Shown: positions 8,358 to 18,644 of the stretch, one piece after another
Layout of the letters: the number at the start of each line of letters is the position of its first letter
How positions within the stretch are numbered: position 1 is the first letter of the stretch
From: Linderina pennispora
Lineage: Eukaryota; Kickxellomycota; Kickxellomycetes; Kickxellales; Kickxellaceae
NCBI RefSeq assembly: GCF_002104995.1
Contig: NW_024468346.1
Coordinates: forward strand, 1-35,764
Length of the DNA stretch: 35,764 bases
Reading direction: 5' to 3'
Notes under the pieces: model-generated
What the model saw: only the letters and a program-made list of their open reading frames with translations
What the model was told of the DNA's origin: nothing
The model's database searches: none
Position numbers and translations under genes: made by a program

Positions 8358-10163
8358 ATGAATTCAAACAACGGGTTTGCGGATTTCGCCAAAAAGTTCA
8401 ACACACTAGGCGACAACATCAAGAAGGCGTTCAACGACGGGCCGCTGGGCAACACCCCGCGGCGTGCGCCCTCGTCCTCGGATGACGTGCTTGGGCTCGA
8501 CGCCGAGGCGTTCCGCGAAGCAACCATAACAGGCAACGACGGCGGCGAGCTGGCCACGTATGTCAACGAGAAGCTGGTGTTTGAGGCAGGCGTGGACTAC
8601 GAGAGCCGGCCGATTCTAGTGTTCTCGGCATGCCGGCTGCTGAACCCCGATGTGGTGGACTACGACCGGCTGCTGAATCTGATACAGTTCCGGCTCGACG
8701 ACTTTGTCGAGAGCGACTACACGGTGGTGCTGTTTGCAGCCAATGCGCGCTACAACCCCAGCCCAAAGTGGCTGTACACGGCGTACCGGCGGCTGGGGCG
8801 CAAGTACAAGAAGAACCTGAAGGCGCTGTACATTGTGCACCCTGCAAAGTGGGTGCAGTTCCTGATGACGGCAATGAACACAATGCTGAGCCCAAAGTTC
8901 GCCAAGAAGGTCAAGTGGCTCGACACGCTCTCGGAGCTGGCCCACTTTGTGCCCATCGACCAGATCAACATCCCGCCCGAGGTCTACCAGTTCAACGCAA
9001 CCAAGGAGGCCGAGATTACAATCCCCAAGCACGTCGGCCCAGCGAGCCGCTACTTTGGCGTGCCGCTGGAAAGCCTGATGGGTACTCACGGCGAGCTAGG
9101 CTTGCCGGCTCCGGTGGCCGACGCACTGGACTACCTGTATACGCATGCGCTGGAGGTGCAGGATCTGTTCCGCCGGTCGCCGGCGTCGGCTACGCTGCTC
9201 AAGGTGCGCAGTCAGTACGAGTCCGAGGGCATGGCGTCGGTATCGTATGCCGTGTGGGGCGAGCACGTGGCCGCAGCCATCCTGAAGACCTGGTGCCGTG
9301 AGCTGCCGCAGCCGCTGGTGCCGTCACACTACTACGAGCTGATCCGGCTCATGCCGAACCCCGACAGCCAGCCCGAGCCAGCCGCTGCATATGTGCGCGA
9401 TGTCATCCTGCCAGCACTGTCGGATCCGCCGTGTGTGGCGCTGCTGCTGGCGGCCCTGTTTGGTCTGCTGCGTGCTGTAGCCGACCACGCAGCCGTGAAC
9501 AATATGACGGCGGCCAAGCTGGCAGCAGCGTGGGCGCCCAATTTTGTGCGCTCGTCGCAGCCCGACATTGACATTTCCATGTGTTCGGTGACTCGTTTCT
9601 CCGACAACACGCATGTGCGCCATGATAACAGCGACAACGAGGATGACGACGACGAAGAAGAAGACGACGAAGAAGACGACGACGACGACGACGTGCTGGA
9701 TCTAACCGCCCGTGACGACGAGAACCGCCCGAATGTTGTGTCGCTGGCCAAACTCATGATCGACCAGTACCAGACCATCTTCAAGCCGACGCTCGAGGCT
9801 GCCGAGGCACAAGCGAAAGAGCAGGCCGCCCAGCGGAAGCCGCCACCCAAGCCTGCCCGTCGCAGCACACCACGCGGCGACATTCCACCAACCAAGCCCC
9901 CGCGCCGCACCCCGCCCACGGCACAGCCCAAGAACGACGACAACAGCCTGGTGCAGGCCAGTGACGAAGATATTGCTGCCCTGGCGGAGGCCATGGGCAG
10001 AAGCGACTTGGTGGAGTCGGCGACGCCCAAGCCTGTGTCGGCCGAGGATATCTCCAAGCGCCTGCAGGCCGAGCACGAGGCTGCGGCCAAGGCACAGGCA
10101 GCCAAAGAGAGCAACCCCAAGGGCGATGACGACGACGAAATCGTTATTAGCAACTTTGTCTAA
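8358..10163 (+). CDS. CRAL-TRIO (BCH) plus RhoGAP protein, Cdc42GAP-like
   Basis: GTPase-activating protein for a Rho/Cdc42-type GTPase, with a lipid- or protein-binding CRAL-TRIO/BCH module, built like p50RhoGAP (ARHGAP1). The BCH/CRAL-TRIO domain spans about 80-210 (for example YIVHPAKWVQFLM). The RhoGAP domain starts at about 233 with FGVPLESLM. The Arg finger is Arg272 in LFRRSP; HVAAAILKTWCRELPQPLVP and NNMTAAKLAAAWAPN are well conserved. A run of almost only Asp/Glu (427-445) separates the RhoGAP core from its expected last helix (about 460-475, LAKLMIDQYQTIF). The C-terminus is proline-rich with PxxP SH3-ligand motifs (KPPPKPARR). I chose ATG 8358 (601 residues) over the upstream 8052 ATG because the protein similarity begins after it and a TTTCAG leader lies between them. 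Confidence 0.9.
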   Translation: MNSNNGFADFAKKFNTLGDNIKKAFNDGPLGNTPRRAPSSSDDVLGLDAEAFREATITGNDGGELATYVNEKLVFEAGVDYESRPILVFSACRLLNPDVVDYDRLLNLIQFRLDDFVESDYTVVLFAANARYNPSPKWLYTAYRRLGRKYKKNLKALYIVHPAKWVQFLMTAMNTMLSPKFAKKVKWLDTLSELAHFVPIDQINIPPEVYQFNATKEAEITIPKHVGPASRYFGVPLESLMGTHGELGLPAPVADALDYLYTHALEVQDLFRRSPASATLLKVRSQYESEGMASVSYAVWGEHVAAAILKTWCRELPQPLVPSHYYELIRLMPNPDSQPEPAAAYVRDVILPALSDPPCVALLLAALFGLLRAVADHAAVNNMTAAKLAAAWAPNFVRSSQPDIDISMCSVTRFSDNTHVRHDNSDNEDDDDEEEDDEEDDDDDDVLDLTARDDENRPNVVSLAKLMIDQYQTIFKPTLEAAEAQAKEQAAQRKPPPKPARRSTPRGDIPPTKPPRRTPPTAQPKNDDNSLVQASDEDIAALAEAMGRSDLVESATPKPVSAEDISKRLQAEHEAAAKAQAAKESNPKGDDDDEIVISNFV

Positions 10164-11585
10164 CGGCTCGCCATTTATGGATATCCGTCCGCATTCTACT
10201 TTCTTCATAATTCCCCCTTAAAATTACCCAATTCCGCAACAACTGACCCCTTCGTTCGCAGATGGCTGAGCCGTGCTGGGCTGGGTGCTGCTGTGAGAAG
10301 ACCCCTCGCTCTGTGCAGCACGCAGTTCCCGAAAAACCTTAACTGTGGCTCACGCCTAAGCCGCAAGAATGCAGCCCGTGCCATATGCAGAGCCGGTATT
10401 CCTCGTGGAAGGAACCGGGAGAAGGGGGGGGGTGAGGCTTTGCACACTAAAATAACTCTCTTTAGGACCAGCCAAAGGAGGCAACACAGAACCATACGTC
10501 AATCGAACGTCGCAGCATGGACACAATCCACAATGCGTCGCTGAGACAGAGGCAACAATCCTCGGCTCGAGAACATCTCGAATGCCGGGACGGCCGTGTC
10601 TCGGGGAGGAATAGTGTGAGGTGGTGCTGAGGCGCCACAGCAGAGTGGTGACTCGCCTGTATAGATCGTCCTCGCTTTGGATGTTTTGAGCTAGCAGCCA
10701 AATCGCCCTGTGTGCTAGCCCAGCTTCTCCAGCGTGGCAGATCGCAGAGGTGGAGAAGGCCATTTCCAGCGCACAACCTAGCTACTGTGCCGAGTGCGAC
10801 AGCGTAATAACTAGTATTGCTGGGACAATCGAGAAGCGGGGGATGGGACCAGAAATCAAAGAAATGAACGGCGAAAACCGGTCTGACACTTGGAAACCAA
10901 TTGCTACTGTCGCAGCATTAGCAAAGGCACGCTCCAGAGCATCGTTGGCTGGACCCAAATAAACAAGTTTTGGATTTGCTCCAGACAAAAACACAAGCAA
11001 TTTGGCCAGACCGTATCGGTCCAGGGGTGGGTTGATCCGGGTGGTGTTCACCATGCCCCTCCCCAATATGAGCTATTTTGCTCCTTTTTTTTTTTTTTTT
11101 TTTTTTTTTTAAAGTTGCAGCCCGACGGCAGCAACTCACAAGCATGTGCTGGGAGCAGTCAAAACGGACCCAGGTGGCTTTTTCTCCTTGTTTGGCACAA
11201 GCTTGTGAGAGGGTGACGATGGAGCTTCTCCCTCGCTCCCCCGCCGCCTGCTACTTGTTAAAAGTAGCCCGCTTGCCTGCTACCTGCATGTCCACCAATG
11301 CACCGGCTTTCCTCCTTTCGCTCTTTGCTCCACTGACCACCAATTCCCTCCAATCTGTTTAAAACCTGTCTGGCGATCGCCCACCCAGCCAGCAAACTTC
11401 ATAAAGTCTTCGCCATTTTCCGTTCCCTTATTTTTTTTTTCTTTTTCATCCATTTCACCTGACGACATTTTTTCTATCTCTCCCTCCTGTATTTTCCACA
11501 CGTATTTCGGCGTCAGCATTACTTGCCAAAGGACTCTTGAATACAAGGGCATCGTTTGCACCAGCTTTCTCTTAATAGCCATATA
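10164..11585. other. Gene-poor intergenic region
   Basis: 1.4 kb without a supported gene. Open frames on both strands (the longest is 10356-10763, minus) look like chance frames in GC-rich DNA. A 26-nt T tract lies at 11085-11110. The segment from about 11430 to 11585 is pyrimidine-rich and probably the leader or promoter of the downstream reading frame. Confidence 0.4.
11085..11110. repeat. 26-nt homopolymer T tract
   Basis: Twenty-six uninterrupted T residues, followed by AAAGTTGCAG. On the minus strand this would be a poly(A) run, as at the end of a retroposed transcript, but I found no recognisable element body or target duplication beside it. It may simply be a poly(dA:dT) nucleosome-excluding tract. 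Confidence 0.9.
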
Positions 11586-14279
11586 ATGAATGCTGATGAC
11601 ACTAGGTTAGCGTCGGCAGGTCCGAACAGCGACGGCACAGTGCCCATGCAGCGGCCATTGGACGGCGCGCACGCGTGGGCTGCTGAGCAAAATGCTTCGC
11701 AAGTCGCCGTCGACGGTTAAGCACGCAAAGAACAAATCCACAGTGGGCATCTCGTCGAAGGACTTTTTTGCCCAGGAGGCCATGGTCGGAGCACTGCTCT
11801 CACCGACAGAAGTTTATGCGGGTCGGGATACCCCACCATCGGTCCCAGAAATCACCACAAACCAGTACCATGCACTGAAAGCGGGAATCAAAAGTGAGGA
11901 CAACAGCCCCGAAACACAGTCGCCACCATCTACTATCGCCCAGCGGCCGATGACCATCTCTGCTGGCCAGCACCGTCCAGCACCGCCAGCACGCCAGCAG
12001 TGCTCCTCGCTAACGCATACGTTGACATCAGCAACAACAACAGCAATAACAAAGGACAGCAACGCTATTGAGTCTGAGCCACTGATCAAGAGCAAGTCAA
12101 TATCTGCGGGATCATCGCACGAATACCAGCGTCGGCGTCCGGCCATGCTCAGACTCGATGGGGCAGCGGATGGTACCCAGCAGCAGCCATACGCAAAGCT
12201 GCAATGGACTGATGTTCCACCAATGCCCCAGTCGGCACTCACGCCCAGGATGGCTCGGGACGACGGCAATGACAGTGACGATGTGTTTTACGGACCCAAG
12301 CCAGGGCTCATCCGGCCCAGGCAACGACTGAAGGCAAACGGCGGAGCCCGCTCTGGCGGACAAAGCTGAGTTTCACAAACTCGCGCCGCCCCGATTCGCG
12401 CCGCCAGCGGCACCAGTCATTTGACGAGCGGTCTGTTGATATCACAGTCCATCCGCAGCTCTACCCGCAGTCGCCGCTTGTTTCGGTACCCACGGCGCCA
12501 GCAACCAGCCACGGGCGCTCGGCTGGCCATGGACCGCCAGGCAAGTCTCTTGGCAGCCTGCTGGCTGGCCTTGACGAGGACACGTGTGGCGATGCGTCGC
12601 CAGGCATAATGCAGGGCGATATGCTGGAGCGCGACGACAGCGTCGGCGATTTGGGCAATCTCGACATGGACTTTTTGCTGACCATTCCAGCGCAACACGG
12701 CTCTGGAGGCCCGCCGCCAGCGCCGCCGTGATGCACGCCGGAACACTATGTCGTTTACTGGCGGTGCCCGTGCGGCTGCTGCCCGCGCTGTCGGCGGCGA
12801 CCTGGAGCCAATGCCTATGCCAGCCGCGCATCAGCAGCCAGAAGCGGCTCGCAGCTAGCCTGAGGAACTTGATTTGGACGGCATTCCCAGTAGTCAAGCA
12901 GATATGTCCGGGGGTGCGGGAATTCGCGCCTGCACAGCGCAATATCTGCAGCGACGACGAGAGTGTTGTAGGTGATGCTGAGCTGGCCACAGCGGTCCAC
13001 ATACAGCAGCACATGCCGAAGGGGATTGCCAGTGGCCATGCATCATTCGAGACCGCATTTGACGAAGCGCACGCCGATCCTTCCAGCTCTACGCTGATGG
13101 CCGACGGCTATAGAAACGCGCATCGCGGCACCCCCAATTCTAGCGGTATTACGTATGAGTGCTCTACCATGCCGCTGCAACCGCGGCCTGAAAGCGGTTC
13201 GGCCTGCAGACGCAATAGTAAGATGGCCGATGATGCAAGACCGTCGACTGCCACGAGGCGGTCCAGGGCCGCAGAAACACATGCTGCCCACTCCATCGAG
13301 ACCGCGTCACGGCCCCTTGCATCGCGCCTAAGCTCGCTCCTGGCGCCCCCGAGCGCACCTGCTTCACAGAGCTCCTCCGGCTCACCCACATGCAGCGTGC
13401 TGAAATCGCCCACTGCACTCGGACACAGGATGCTGCGCGCACCCACTACCCCAGGGCCGCCCTGTGCCCGGCCAGGGCCGTCCGCACCATCTCTCGGTAA
13501 ACCCGCCGCTGCGTCTGCCGCATAACAGCGAGACCACCGGGCCGCCTATCTTCTCGCCGACGGCCAAGTACAATGCCAGCTGCAGCACGTCAACGACCCC
13601 CATAGCAGACCGGTTCCCTGACGACTCCATCCAGCACAGTAGCAGACCGGGGATGCAGTCGCGCAGCAGTTACACGCAGTGGGCGGAGCCCCACGGCACC
13701 CACCGGCCACACCTGGGGATCTACACCGACATTGCCTCCCCAACCGGGTCCGTCACCAGCCTCAGCAGCGGCAGCACTACTGCCGTGTCGTCGTCGATCG
13801 ACGCCATGCTGTCATTGCCAGCTACTGCCAGCCAGCGCCACCCGCCGCTGCCCGGCGCGCGCAAGTTCAGCCAGCAGCACATCTACACCCAGGCGCTCTT
13901 GTCGCCTACCAGCTCGCCCGACATCCTGTCGCGCTCGGCGACCAACCTGCCGGTCCGCTCATCGGCCGACACGAATGTGAGCGTGGGTGCTGCGCCCATG
14001 TCGGTTTCGCACTCAAAGTCGATGCGCAAGATGCCCTTTGGCAGACACAACCTGGACTCACCCGTGGGCAGCCTGTCTGAGGCCCAGGCAATCCAGCTGC
14101 GCCCCTCGAATGCGGATTCGGGCCACGTCGTGGCCACACTGGTTGATGACCCGCTAGCCCGCCGCAAGATTCGCGACCAGCTCGCTTCCTCCACTGCTTT
14201 TGACAAGCTGCTTGAAGAAGACGAAGGCTTCACCATGGCCATTTCGCTGACACCATCCAACGTCGGGGTCAACTACTAA
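11586..14279 (+). pseudogene. Ser/Pro-rich protein of unknown function, frame broken several times
   Basis: A long region with coding character that no single frame covers. The segments are: 11586 onward (MNADDTRLASAGPNSDG, frame 3); 11692-12365 (MLRKSPSTVKHAKNKSTVG and on, frame 1); 12366-12728 (LSFTNSRRPDSRRQRHQSFD, frame 3); about 12724-12945 (RRDARRNTMSFTGG, frame 1, with an in-frame TAG at 12856-12858); about 12945-13480 (SDDESVVGDAELATAVH, frame 2); and about 13470-14279 (NSETTGPPIFSPTAKY, frame 3) to the stop after SNVGVNY. No GT-AG introns fit the joins. The assembled product would be about 890 residues, rich in Ser, Pro, Thr and Gln and apparently disordered, with no domain I recognise. 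The first segment may instead be an overlapping upstream ORF, with the true start at 11692. Decay or clustered sequence errors could explain the breaks. Confidence 0.55.
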
Positions 14280-14588
14280 GCGCACACATCTATGCACCCT
14301 CATTCTTACTGATACAGCCTCTCCCAACCCTCGCGCCTAATAATATTGCTTTTATTTAATCCTGCACCTGCTTTAGTAGCAACATGTCATTGCATATGCA
14401 TGCAGTGCAGTGCGCAGGCAGCCGCCAGGAGTTTCTGCCATCATCGATACTTCCACAACAGGCAAGGCGCAAGCGCTGCCGTTTCGGGCAGTGGAAAGGG
14501 CGCGGCTTATTCAATGTTTCTGCACGCTTGTTTCAAATATGCACGGCGTATTCGCAACGCATGAGAGAAAGCCGGTTGGGCCGTATAT
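14280..14588. other. Short intergenic stretch, convergent 3' ends
   Basis: The 3' flanks of the Ser/Pro-rich locus (plus) and TMEM19 (minus). No supported gene. AT-rich around 14337-14362. Confidence 0.4.
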
Positions 14589-16403
14589 TTAGAACAGCAT
14601 TTTCTGGATTGAAGCCGCAATGATGGTCGTGAGCACCGATGCGACCACATTAACCTACATGCGAGAAATAATGAGAACGGACAGAGCTCCCGCGAGGAAT
14701 CTCAGATTATTCTGTTTATAAATAACTGCGCCCAGCATCCCGCATCCGAATGGCCTATTCTCCGCCTACGCTTGCGCTTTTGTGCCTGCGCTTCCGACCG
14801 CAAGGCGGATTCCCCGCCTTTGTCCGTGCCGCCCCAGGGTGCAGAGCTGAGGGATGGCCACAGTGATGTGCGGTAGAGGCGAGGCCATTGGCTCTAGCAA
14901 CCACGCAGCAGATCCCCATGTCGCTTGGCAAGGCTGTCATCGGACCTGCCGAATAACGCGCCTGTCAGAGCAGCAAGCCAAGAAACTGGCCTGATTGGAC
15001 CTGGCTGTCAGTCACGATCAGCCTAATGGGGTGCGCGAGATTTTTTGGCATCTGGCTTCTAGTATTTACCTGGTTGTTGTCCAAGACGTCGATGCCAGCG
15101 ATCAGCCGCGCATCCTTCTTTAGCTTCGTGCGGTCCGTGTGCGAGTGGTCAGTGGCGATCTTGTTGTCAACAAGATATGATGCCTGAATGGTTGCCCCGA
15201 GCAGCGAATCGATCTACAAGTGCGAAAAAGTGCAACACCATTTACAACTGCGCGCTCGAACAAAATAAGCTGGTCACAAGCGATGGTCAGAGGGACAGAC
15301 GTGCAGCATGCAGTTCGTCGCATTCACCAGACACTGCACTGAAAATAGCGGCTAGTGCCGATGATTTGCGGCCCTTCGGACTCAACGTCATGGCAGCCTT
15401 CTTTTGTTTTTCTACCACCCACCCAGCACGCGCAGAATGCCCGTCTCAGGATGCGCGCTCTAGCTATAAACCAACGTATTCTGATTCCAGAACCTGCACG
15501 TAGTCTTGACCAGACTCCCCAAGAGTGACTTCACATGGAGGCCGGCGATGGGCCGGATCTGCCATTGTACTTACCAGCGAGCCCAGCGTGCCAAACAGCG
15601 ACCCAATGAGGTTGTACGGGATGCGCGGCAGGATTCCCGAACGGTACTCTGGGAAATACTGCACCCACATTGCCACGTCCGCCGCCAGTCCAACCGCCGC
15701 ACCACCCGCAAACGACGCCAATAACCCCAGCTTGCTTACGCCTCCGTTGGTTCCAGGTGGCACCTATATCCATGCACAGACATGCACTCGGCATGTCGGC
15801 TTATATTCGTGAGCACCAAAGTGTAAACAAATGCAGCATTGTTTGTCTCCAGGCCAGGGCCGCAATATGTGCTCATGCATCATGCATGAGCAAATTTGGT
15901 GCCTCTGTCGCTGTACATGTACGTACCGGTTTGAATGTGGTGATTAGGATCGGCCAATTACTGCTCAGTGCTCCCAGCTCGCTTGCCCACGTATCCGCTG
16001 CGCAGCACCCATAGAACCCAATATATGCCCAGATAAGCAAGGTCATGAACCTGCGCTCCGCCAGCGACAGCTCGGCAACATCCCGCCCATCAAAGTAGTA
16101 TTGGTAGACCAGCGAGATGACTGAACCTACAAAGCCATTGCTCAGCACCTGCTTCCAGTCACGCTGCGACGCCTGGGCGAATCCAGGGTCGATCTTCATC
16201 TTCGCCTTCTTCTGATACTTGGTCCAGAATGAGCTGGTCACAAAAAACACAACCAGAACCACTGTGAAGAGCAGGTTGTCGTTACTGGCCGTCGACAGCC
16301 CCACGAATCCAGCAGCCAGTGCACCAGAAGTCGACAGCGATTTCTTCTTCAACGACCCAAAGCACAGGAAACTTGTCAGCCCAATAGCAAAGAATACACG
16401 CAT
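14589..16403 (-). CDS. TMEM19: TMEM19/DUF92 family membrane protein, four exons
   Basis: Multi-pass membrane protein of the TMEM19 (DUF92) family; the family is broadly conserved and its biochemical role is not firmly settled. I built the gene from conserved blocks joined by phase-0 GT-AG introns. Exon 1 is 16403-15927, exon 2 15763-15575, exon 3 15213-15070 and exon 4 14654-14589, giving 291 residues (human TMEM19 has 336). The blocks are LKKKSLSTSGALAAGFVG, ADTWASELGALSSNWPILIT, VPPGTNGGVSKLGLLASF, GSL/IDSLLGATIQASY across intron 2, and DNNQ/VNVVASVLTT across intron 3. Introns are 163, 361 and 415 nt, with donors GTACGT, GTAAGT and GTAAAT. The last exon is only 22 codons including the stop. 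It is divergent from the GH19-like gene, with 417 bp between starts. Confidence 0.9.
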
Positions 16404-16820
16404 TTTTGAAAAAGGATGCTTGTCAATGTAGTTGTGAAAAACGAGTTGGCTTTTCGGAAATCAGCTAGCACTAGATACCATCCACATATAGCTGCCTGGC
16501 AATATCGGACATTATGAGACACTGGATTGTGGATCTGGACCCAAGATGCAGCTGTACTCCAGTCCCACGAGCGTAGGGTTTTTGCAAAAGCTAGTATAGT
16601 GGCAGATAGTCCCATCGTTAATTATGTGCATGCAGCAAAAACCACCTCACCGCAGTAGCTCTAAGAAACAAAACTCCCACACGCGAATGGACCCTTGAAA
16701 CCGTGGACGGCGAGGTGTAGCCTGCTAATACTTGTGCACAAAGCAGTGTCAGCTAGTATGCTGCGCTCTTGGCTTTTTTTCCTTTAACTGACTCTCCACC
16801 AGTCTAAACCAACTATATCC
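16404..16820. promoter_or_regulatory. Divergent promoter region of TMEM19 and the GH19-like gene
   Basis: 417 bp between two divergent start codons. A CT-rich stretch at about 16765-16805 leads into the plus-strand gene. No clear TATA box or other named element was seen. Confidence 0.4.
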
Positions 16821-17597
16821 ATGAATATATTCGTGCCTCTAATACTGGCGGCTATTCTATACATTCAGTCTGCCTCAACCTTTTCTAACGCCCTTCACTA
16901 CAGACCACACGGACCTGGCAGGCCAGATGGGCTATTGAATTGGCTACAGCCGCCACGTCTTCAATCCTATCCCACGCCTACACAGTCCACAGCACTGATT
17001 TCTTGCTCAGAGTTGCGTCAAATTATCATACGCAACGGATACACTGTTGGCGATGACTTAGAGGCACACTGCCAAATTCTCAACCGTGACGCCTCGCGTC
17101 TGGGCCGGATCCAGACCCGAACTGAGCTCGCCATGTTTCTTGCCCATGTGCTGCTCGAGACCGGCGGATTAACGCAGTTTGAAGAGCACGCAGCACTGGT
17201 GGACCAGCAGGCTGCCGCACGCTATGCAAGCCCTCTTGGTCGGAAAGACAAATACTATTTTGGCAGAGGATGCTTACAGCTGAGTTGGCCTGAAAACTAC
17301 AAGGACGCGTCGCTAGCACTGTATGGCGATAGTAGCATTTTGATCGATGATCCCGACTGGGTGGCCCGCGACATTAATGTGGCATGGGCGACGGCGTTTT
17401 GGTATTGGCGTGAGCGCGTCCGTGTTGTGCCTGGTGTGATCGACTCAATGGACTTTGGAAAGACCATTCGTGCCATCAACGGCCAAATTGAATGCAGTGG
17501 CCTGGATGCTACTGCACAGAAGCGGTTTGAGATATACTGGAACATCCTCGCTGTCTTTGGTTTGCCTCAGCCTGTACATCGCAATATCTCATGCTAG
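16821..17597 (+). CDS. Secreted GH19 chitinase-like protein
   Basis: Predicted secreted glycoside hydrolase of family 19 (lysozyme fold; the family cleaves chitin with inversion). The 258 residues begin with a classic signal peptide (about 1-24: a hydrophobic core, then SASTFSNA). GH19 marks are FLAHVLLETGGLTQFEE at 106-122, with candidate acid Glu113 and candidate base Glu121 or Glu122; YYFGRGCLQLSWPENY at 145-160, equivalent to the family YRGRGPIQLT block; and FGKTIRAINGQIECSG at 212-227, equivalent to the NGGxECG block. The usual HET before the first catalytic Glu is LET here. There is no chitin-binding domain or linker. GH19 is common in plants and bacteria and uncommon in fungi, so transfer or a specialised wall role is possible. 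The gene is intact, single-exon and divergent from TMEM19. Confidence 0.82.
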   Translation: MNIFVPLILAAILYIQSASTFSNALHYRPHGPGRPDGLLNWLQPPRLQSYPTPTQSTALISCSELRQIIIRNGYTVGDDLEAHCQILNRDASRLGRIQTRTELAMFLAHVLLETGGLTQFEEHAALVDQQAAARYASPLGRKDKYYFGRGCLQLSWPENYKDASLALYGDSSILIDDPDWVARDINVAWATAFWYWRERVRVVPGVIDSMDFGKTIRAINGQIECSGLDATAQKRFEIYWNILAVFGLPQPVHRNISC

Positions 17598-17599
17598 AC

Positions 17600-17945
17600 G
17601 AGATGGCTGATACTAGGATTCTCGCTGCTACATTAACTTTGAATATATCAACAATGGATTGGCGAGCCAGTACAATCCCACTAGAACGCACTAAAGCGAA
17701 TTCAAGCAATGCATCCTATTTGTCACCAATAAATGCCTCTATAGCGTTGAGTGCCGGGCCACTGCCATGCTTCTTATTGCGTTTGTCTGACCTTCTTGCC
17801 CAACTTCCTGATCACTGTGTCCGCTGTCAAGTGGCTGCCACTATATCTAGATGCCAATGGCAATGTCATTCCTCAGTTTCAGGGGATCCAGCTGTCATTT
17901 CTAGTCGGATGTGGTCTTGCTATCAGCAAATTTGGCCCGAAATAG
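17600..17945 (+). pseudogene. Remnant of a membrane-protein gene, frame broken
   Basis: Coding-like sequence in two frames. One frame (about 17612-17788) reads through YINFEYINNGLASQYNPTR, a TAA, then SEFKQCILFVTNKCLYSVEC and ATAMLLIAFV before a TGA at 17787-17789. The next frame (from about 17787) continues LTFLPNFLITVSAVKWLPLY, then ANGNVIPQFQGIQLSFLVGC, to a TAG at 17943-17945. Adding one base at about 17787 would fuse FV and LT in one frame. Two likely membrane helices are visible. I do not recognise the family. It could be a decayed gene, the 3' end of a gene with exons I cannot place, or a product of sequence error. Confidence 0.35.
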
Positions 17946-18644
17946 CAGAATATCGGGTTTCATTTTGAATATTTAAACCACCTAGCCATGTTGTACACAT
18001 CTGTATATTGTCCTGTTGATAAAAACGTTGATCAATGCTTAATACTCATCTACACCATCCTGCATATCCACTCTAATTGTTTTCAGCAACATGTCTGGAT
18101 CATTAGCGGCATGACATATACCTTAACCTATGAACTGACTTTGGTTTATACACCAGCGTAGCACCAGTGTTGGTCGTATAAAAGCCGCTATAGTGCTGGT
18201 GCCAGATGTGGCTCCTTTAGAGCATCACTCATACCTTCGATTAGTCATTTCTGTTTCATTCTACTAGCAGTGCACTGCCATCCCTCGCTTACCACTCTTG
18301 TCGTGTCACATCAGGTTGCTCCAGTGCCACCTCATTCCTGCACTTCTAAACCTGACTCGAACAGTCCCTATGCACAAGCACACATCACCCGATCCCCGCA
18401 GGAGCCGGCCGGTGGTGCGCAGCAATATTGCTTGGGGAGAGCGGAACGTGCTGTGGATGATGCCAGATCAAAGAAACTGGCAGCAAAAATCGTAACCCCA
18501 ACAATTATGATCGTGCCAAAACTCGGGTTAAAAAGTGCCACCCCCATCCCGAACTTCAGCAGTGGTTCTCCATCGCCTCTTCCTTTTCAGCACTCGTTTT
18601 TTATTCTTGAAATTCGCTTACACGAGGAATTAGACACGCAGACC
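17946..18644. promoter_or_regulatory. Upstream region and leader of the CobW-family gene
   Basis: It holds a TATA box at 18177-18183 and a long leader or N-terminal extension. An open frame in register with the gene reaches back to an ATG at 18270, but the 125 extra residues are low-complexity and unlike the family. Confidence 0.45.
18177..18183 (+). promoter_or_regulatory. TATA box
   Basis: TATAAAA, set between 7-bp inverted arms GCACCAG (18161-18167) and CTGGTGC (18196-18202). It suits transcription from about 18205-18240, which would leave a leader of about 400 nt before the chosen start at 18645 unless a leader intron is removed. Confidence 0.5.

Noticed and set aside
10356-10763. 135-codon minus-strand frame in the RhoGAP downstream interval
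   Set aside because: Unnatural composition, no similarity I recognise, and no splice or promoter context.
12700-13000. Introns as the cause of the frame changes in the Ser/Pro-rich locus
   Set aside because: No GT-AG pair with a plausible branch site joins the segments without removing coding-like sequence.
18270-18644. 125-residue N-terminal extension of the CobW-family protein
   Set aside because: Low-complexity and unlike the family; the conserved protein begins just after 18645.
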